Assembly: GCF_000685075.1 (NCBI RefSeq)
Contig: NZ_BAYD01000060.1
Coordinates: 1 to 60,234, forward strand
DNA: 60,234 nucleotides
Source: Paraburkholderia oxyphila NBRC 105797
GTDB taxonomy: Bacteria; Pseudomonadota; Gammaproteobacteria; Burkholderiales; Burkholderiaceae
Direction: 5' to 3'
Shown here: piece by piece, positions 57,215 through 60,234 of the stretch
Numbering within the stretch: the first letter of the stretch is position 1
Layout: every line of letters starts with the position of its first letter
Position numbers and translations under genes: made by a program
Notes under the pieces: model-generated
Databases searched by the model: none
Seen by the model: the letters and a program-made list of their open reading frames with translations, nothing else
What the model was told of the DNA's origin: nothing

Positions 57215-57667
57215 ATGGACGCAATCGATCGCAAGATTCTTGCTGAGATACAGCAAGATGGACGACTTTCAATCACGGAGCTGAGTGAGCGGGTTGGCTT
57301 GAGCCTGTCGCCGTGCCAGCGACGACTGCGCGCGCTCGAACGTGCGCAGGTCATCAGCGGTTACCGTGCCACGATCGACCCGGCAACTGTCGGGCTGAAT
57401 TTTTCCGCAATTGTCTTCGTCACGCTGAGTGGAAGCAGTAGCGAAAGCATCCGGTCGTTTGAGGACGCGCTCGTGGAGATTCCAGAAATCACGCTGGCCG
57501 AACGCCTCTTTGGCGAGCCCGACTACATGCTGCATGTCGTTACGCGGGACTTGAAGGCGTTTCAGGCACTGTACGACCGCCGGTTGACGGCGCTGCCTTC
57601 GGTATTGAAGTTGACGTCGACTCTCGTCATGAAAAGCATTTTTCACGACCGGCCACTTCCATTGTGA
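57215..57667 (+). CDS. Lrp/AsnC family transcriptional regulator
   Basis: Regulator of 150 residues. Helix-turn-helix MDAIDRKILAEIQQDGRLSITELSERVGLSLSPCQRRLRALERAQVISGYRATIDP (LSPCQRRLRALE is the recognition helix of the Lrp family), then the RAM ligand-binding domain (SAIVFVTLSGSSSESIRSFEDALVEIPEITLAERLFGEPDYMLHVVTRDLKAFQALYDRRLTALPSVLKLTSTLVMKSI). ATG 57215 opens the frame. Divergent from the LysE exporter, which it probably activates when an amino acid accumulates. It may also influence dadA. Ligand is not deducible. Confidence 0.93.
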   Translation: MDAIDRKILAEIQQDGRLSITELSERVGLSLSPCQRRLRALERAQVISGYRATIDPATVGLNFSAIVFVTLSGSSSESIRSFEDALVEIPEITLAERLFGEPDYMLHVVTRDLKAFQALYDRRLTALPSVLKLTSTLVMKSIFHDRPLPL

Positions 57668-57943
57668 TTGCGAGTGGCCGCTCGGGAAAACCCGGTTTCG
57701 TGTGACAAATAAATAGTCGGCTTCCAGGGACTGCTTGTTCAATGGCCGTGTTTCGGTATAATGGACCGAAGTTCGAGATATCGAACGGAGTTTCAGAAGT
57801 AGAGCATCCAGAGTCGGACTATCCGACGCCAACCTGCCCTCCCGGGCAAGGTGGACGCCTTGAGGCGATGCGGCCGATTCACGGCAACGAAACGGGAGCA
57901 GCATGGCTAGCACCGGTTCGATCAACATTCATCCGGAGCAACT

Positions 57944-58279
57944 ATGCGCCAAGATACCTCAACCTGCACCCCCGCAGTCTGTCACGACTGGTCGCACATC
58001 CTTCCGGGTTTCACGTTGACGCATACGGTTCATCTCGTGTCGAGACTGGATCTGGGTATTGTCTCGACAGCAGCCGCCATGCTCGAAGGTGAAACAGCTG
58101 CCGTTGACCGTTGGGCCGTCACCCGATGCGGTGATGTTCTCGAGCAAAAAATCGTTTTTGGCGAGATGACGGAAAAGCAAGCGATTCGACTGCGCGAACA
58201 ACTTGCCGCGCTCGACGGCGTGTTGCGCACAAGGATGGAGCATCATTTCATTCGCCCATCTAGGCATGCTCCACTCTGA
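57944..58279 (+). CDS. hypothetical protein, 111 residues
   Basis: Unrecognised soluble protein, mixed alpha/beta: WSHILPGFTLTHTVHLVSRLDLGIVSTAAAMLEGETAAVDRWAVTRCGDVLEQKIVFGEMTEKQAIRLREQLAALDGVLRTRMEHHF. The pattern of strands (THTVHLVS, VDRWAVTR, EQKIVFGE) and a final amphipathic helix resembles a small ferredoxin-like or ACT-type fold, but without a known motif. CCGGAGCAACT precedes the ATG at 57944. It stands alone downstream of the Lrp gene on the same strand. Confidence 0.6.
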   Translation: MRQDTSTCTPAVCHDWSHILPGFTLTHTVHLVSRLDLGIVSTAAAMLEGETAAVDRWAVTRCGDVLEQKIVFGEMTEKQAIRLREQLAALDGVLRTRMEHHFIRPSRHAPL

Positions 58280-58435
58280 TGGCAATCCTTGAGCGGACAA
58301 GTCACGGAGCACTTTTATTTCGAGCAACAGACACTTGATCGCTTGAAATGAACGCTTGCCGTGGCGCTCGTGAGCGTCGTTCCTCGGTGGCAGCGCGAAA
58401 GTGCCTGACACGCTCCAAATAACGGTGCAGGCGCA

Positions 58436-58777
58436 TCAGCTGGCGCCGAGGCGCTCCGGTTTGATGGTCGCGAGTCGGGTGCCCGCAAATGGGTCATTGC
58501 GCCAGTCAACGCTATTGCGCTTCACCGGCTCCTCCGCCGTGGTCGCGCCAATTGCAAAATGCTCGAGCGACTGTCCAGCGCTGGTCGCCTGAATCACCCA
58601 CTGCGGGGCATCGCCTTTGCCGTCCCAAGTGTTGCCGATGGCGTCGCGGTATCGCGCCGCTCGCAACTGCTCCTGGTCTGCTGCAATGGACGCGGCGATA
58701 TCGTCGGGTTCAATTCCAAATTCGGCCATCCGGCGCCGCAGGTAGGCCACTATGCTTTCGCGTTTTCGTTCGTCCAT
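58436..58777 (-). CDS. H-NS histone-like family DNA-binding protein
   Basis: Small nucleoid-associated protein of 113 residues. The N-terminal half is helical (SIVAYLRRRMAEFGIEPDDIAASIAADQEQLRAARY). The C-terminal DNA-binding half shows YRDAIGNTWDGKGDAPQWVIQA, the H-NS pattern (Tyr-Arg-Asp-x-x-Gly-Asn-x-Trp-x-Gly-x-Gly-x-x-Pro-x-Trp), followed by SLEHFAI and a tail SVDWRNDPFAGTRLATIKPERLG. The start is ATG 58777 with GGAGCGG upstream. Degenerate copies of the C-terminal half (19215-19379) and of the upstream region (51556-51633) exist in this window. A silencing or DNA-bridging role is known for the family. Confidence 0.85.
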   Translation of the reverse strand: MDERKRESIVAYLRRRMAEFGIEPDDIAASIAADQEQLRAARYRDAIGNTWDGKGDAPQWVIQATSAGQSLEHFAIGATTAEEPVKRNSVDWRNDPFAGTRLATIKPERLGAS

Positions 58778-58797
58778 TTCGTGATGTTCCGCTCCGA

Positions 58798-58876
58798 ATG
58801 CAACTCTTGAGCAGATTACTGCAAGTCGCATGCCGCCAGGATAGCACAGCTCCAATGGGCGTCCTTGATAGCGGCC
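58798..58876 (-). promoter_or_regulatory. upstream region of the H-NS-like gene, repeated elsewhere in the window
   Basis: Lies 20 bases before the H-NS-like start. On the minus strand it contains TTGGAGCTGTGCTATCCT, where a TGCTATCCT extended -10-like element is plausible. A diverged copy is at 51556-51633 without a following gene. Confidence 0.45.
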
Positions 58877-58893
58877 CGCAAATGCCCAGCCGG

Positions 58894-59148
58894 TCAGCCC
58901 GTGGCTAGCTGATGCGCACGGTCTGCCTGATGTTGTGCGGCACGTTCCTCGGCCTGCTTTTTCGCAACGTGACGCCCGACAATACAGCCTCCAACCGCAC
59001 CCACGACGGCGTGGTGACCCGCGTAGTGGCCGGCCACGCCGCCCACTACTGCGCCTTTGAGGCATCCGGCTGCATTGGCTGAGCCGGCTGCGGCCAGGCC
59101 CACAGCGGTGGCCGCGACGAGCATCGTGATTCGATGATTAACTTTCAT
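58894..59148 (-). CDS. small secreted glycine-zipper protein
   Basis: Protein of 84 residues with a Sec signal peptide (MKVNHRITMLVAATAVGLAAAGSANAA, cleavage near residue 26), a Gly-rich hydrophobic stretch with His residues (GAVVGGVAGHYAGHHAVVGAVGGCIVGRHV, a glycine-zipper-like pattern), and a charged tail rich in Lys, Glu, Gln and His. Two Cys are present. Such small periplasmic or outer membrane glycine-zipper proteins are common in Burkholderia, and their function is unknown. It is on the same strand as the next small secreted gene, 38 bases downstream of it. Confidence 0.7.
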   Translation of the reverse strand: MKVNHRITMLVAATAVGLAAAGSANAAGCLKGAVVGGVAGHYAGHHAVVGAVGGCIVGRHVAKKQAEERAAQHQADRAHQLATG

Positions 59149-59186
59149 GACGGGATTCCGTTTGATATTGGGTTATCGGCATGGGT

Positions 59187-59477
59187 TCAATAGTCCCGGT
59201 GGTCATGGTCGTGCCATTCCCGCTCATGCCACTGGCGCTCGCGCCATTCGTGCTCGCGCCATTCACGTGCGCGCCAGTCATCGTCGCCACGCGAGGCCAT
59301 CATGACCGGAGCGGGGACATACGCTGGAAGCGGCGGAGCAACGTAAGCCGGTTGAACTGGGGCGTAGGCTACGCCGGGCACGTCAACGCCGACGGCTACA
59401 TCAACGTGCGCGCTTGCCGCCGTCGAGGCCGCCAATGCAACTGCACCCAGTACCACGCCGAGAATTGTCCTGTTCAT
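59187..59477 (-). CDS. small secreted protein with Trp-Arg-Glu/His-Glu repeats
   Basis: Protein of 96 residues with a signal peptide (TILGVVLGAVALAASTAASAH), a Pro/Val/Ala/Tyr-rich middle (VAYAPVQPAYVAPPLPAYVPAP) and a C-terminal array of short imperfect repeats with Trp every five residues (DDDWRAREWREHEWRERQWHEREWHDHDHRDY). The repeats are highly charged and could bind metals or cell-wall polymers. GAGGAGTAAAGGAA precedes the ATG on the minus strand. It probably forms a pair with the glycine-zipper protein. Short repeats like these are prone to length change. Function unknown. Confidence 0.7.
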   Translation of the reverse strand: MNRTILGVVLGAVALAASTAASAHVDVAVGVDVPGVAYAPVQPAYVAPPLPAYVPAPVMMASRGDDDWRAREWREHEWRERQWHEREWHDHDHRDY

Positions 59478-59659
59478 TTCCTTTACTCCTCCGCACGTTG
59501 TGTGCGTTCCTGGTGAGCACGGATCGGAGTGTATGCGGCGTGATTGGACACAGGTGCAACGGCGTTGCGAGATTGGTAACAGCGAGTTATTCAGGACCTC
59601 GCCGGCCGATCGGAGAACCTGGGGGGCGCTGTTCTTTTGGTGTCGAGCGGCGCGGTGAT

Positions 59660-59959
59660 TTAGATGGGAATGGAAAGTAATTGAATGTTTTCTTTTCCAA
59701 CGGGGTTGGCGCTATGTACGAAGAATTTGAGGTCCTCGAGAATGAATCCTCCCTCGGAATCCAGATCCGTCTCGATCAGCTTCTTGATGAGGACCATTGC
59801 CGTATCGTCAGCCCCGAGGTCATGATCAAACGAAATCTCATAGGGGCACCCGCGCGATTCCAGCAATGAGACCGCTTCGCTCGACGTGCGAGCGACCACC
59901 CATGTCGACGACACCGGGTGCTGATAATCGGCCGCGCCAGGTGCAAGCCTGATGCTCAA
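59660..59959 (-). CDS. CPRD-type receiver-like domain protein (cyclic-phosphate processing)
   Basis: Protein of about 99 residues, start uncertain (TTG at 59959 in the longest frame). The core reads WVVARTSSEAVSLLESRGCPYEISFDHDLGADDTAMVLIKKLIETD, then FFVHSANPVGKENIQLL. This matches the small receiver-like CPRD domain (DHDLG and HSANP motifs) found near 2'-3' cyclic-phosphate RNA-processing or phage-defence genes. Expected N-terminal strand with a leading Leu-Asp-Asp is not visible in this frame, so the protein may be shortened at its 5' end or start elsewhere. It is near the right end of the window with no partner seen. Confidence 0.55.
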   Translation of the reverse strand: MSIRLAPGAADYQHPVSSTWVVARTSSEAVSLLESRGCPYEISFDHDLGADDTAMVLIKKLIETDLDSEGGFILEDLKFFVHSANPVGKENIQLLSIPI

Positions 59960-60234
59960 TCCGTCCGGCTCTGGCGGACAGGCTGTCGTCGATCTTAGTC
60001 ACGGGCCGCTCCCGTCGAAGGATGGCAGCACCTCGAGGGGCGCGCTGCACAAGCTGTGCGGGTCGATGAGTAGTGCCGGCAGCGGTTGTCATGGCTGCGC
60101 GGTGCCAGTCCGGCTCGGGTATGTCGTGTCGGGTCGCCATGATTCGGACGGGGTCCGCGGGCAGGTCAACGAGCGCGAAATATGGCCCGAAAAATTTTTT
60201 CGAAAATGCGCTTGACGGCTTTGCGAATGACCCG

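Noticed and set aside
59838..60140. 100-codon minus-strand frame at the right edge
   Set aside because: Overlaps the CPRD domain frame, is Arg/Gly-rich and shows no motif. The last 275 bases of the window hold nothing I can support.

Overview
The window looks like chromosomal DNA of a high-GC betaproteobacterium, most likely Paraburkholderia or Burkholderia. The reasons are the strong GC bias at third codon positions and a gene repertoire typical of that group: a pga operon, a DUF3562 protein, short H-NS-like proteins, DUF2252, an old-yellow-enzyme gene with an ArsR regulator, and Yej-type peptide transport. No rRNA, tRNA, CRISPR array or intact insertion sequence was seen.

Layout. At 1-7 kb: the 3' part of an M23 peptidase gene, a small coiled-coil membrane protein and a bactofilin (a cell-wall shaping module), then a DapA-family aldolase, small unknown genes, an ArsR/alkene-reductase operon and two unknown exported or membrane proteins. 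At 7.6-17.1 kb: pgaABCD for poly-beta-1,6-N-acetylglucosamine, followed on the same strand by an unknown exported protein and a second-type glmS gene that could supply the amino-sugar precursor. At 17.1-19.4 kb: a patch of broken genes (C-terminal part of a probable T6SS effector, a LysR gene without its DNA-binding domain, and tails of an outer-membrane efflux protein and of an H-NS-like protein). At 19.4-20.4 kb: a divergent monooxygenase/MarR pair sharing a large palindrome. At 20.5-25.0 kb: a phosphonate catabolism cassette (MFS transporter, iron-dependent alcohol dehydrogenase, PhnX, divergent LysR) without an aminotransferase. At 25-29.3 kb: a membrane protein, a bacterial ionotropic-glutamate-receptor-like channel, a DUF2252 protein and a decayed DUF1254/DUF1214 gene.

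At 29.8-51.1 kb lies the most striking block: tonB-exbB-exbD-exbD-TPR, an XRE-cupin regulator, a TonB-dependent receptor, a YejABEF-type peptide ABC transporter, a TldD/TldE-type metalloprotease pair, two GNAT acetyltransferases, an RND permease and a second, paralogous XRE-cupin regulator in reverse orientation. From the receptor onward the + strand genes are packed with overlaps or short gaps. The simplest reading is a self-contained route that brings a peptide-like compound across both membranes, cleaves it, acetylates it or its products, and exports residues. I do not recall a described system with this composition; the substrate is unknown.

At 51-60 kb: smaller genes, including a Uma2-family nuclease-like protein, two short-chain dehydrogenases, D-amino-acid dehydrogenase DadA, a LysE-type exporter divergent from an Lrp regulator, an H-NS-like protein, two small secreted proteins and a receiver-like CPRD domain protein. 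Degenerate copies of parts of the H-NS-like gene occur at three places in the window.

All calls rest on reading the sequence and recalled family motifs. No database search was run.
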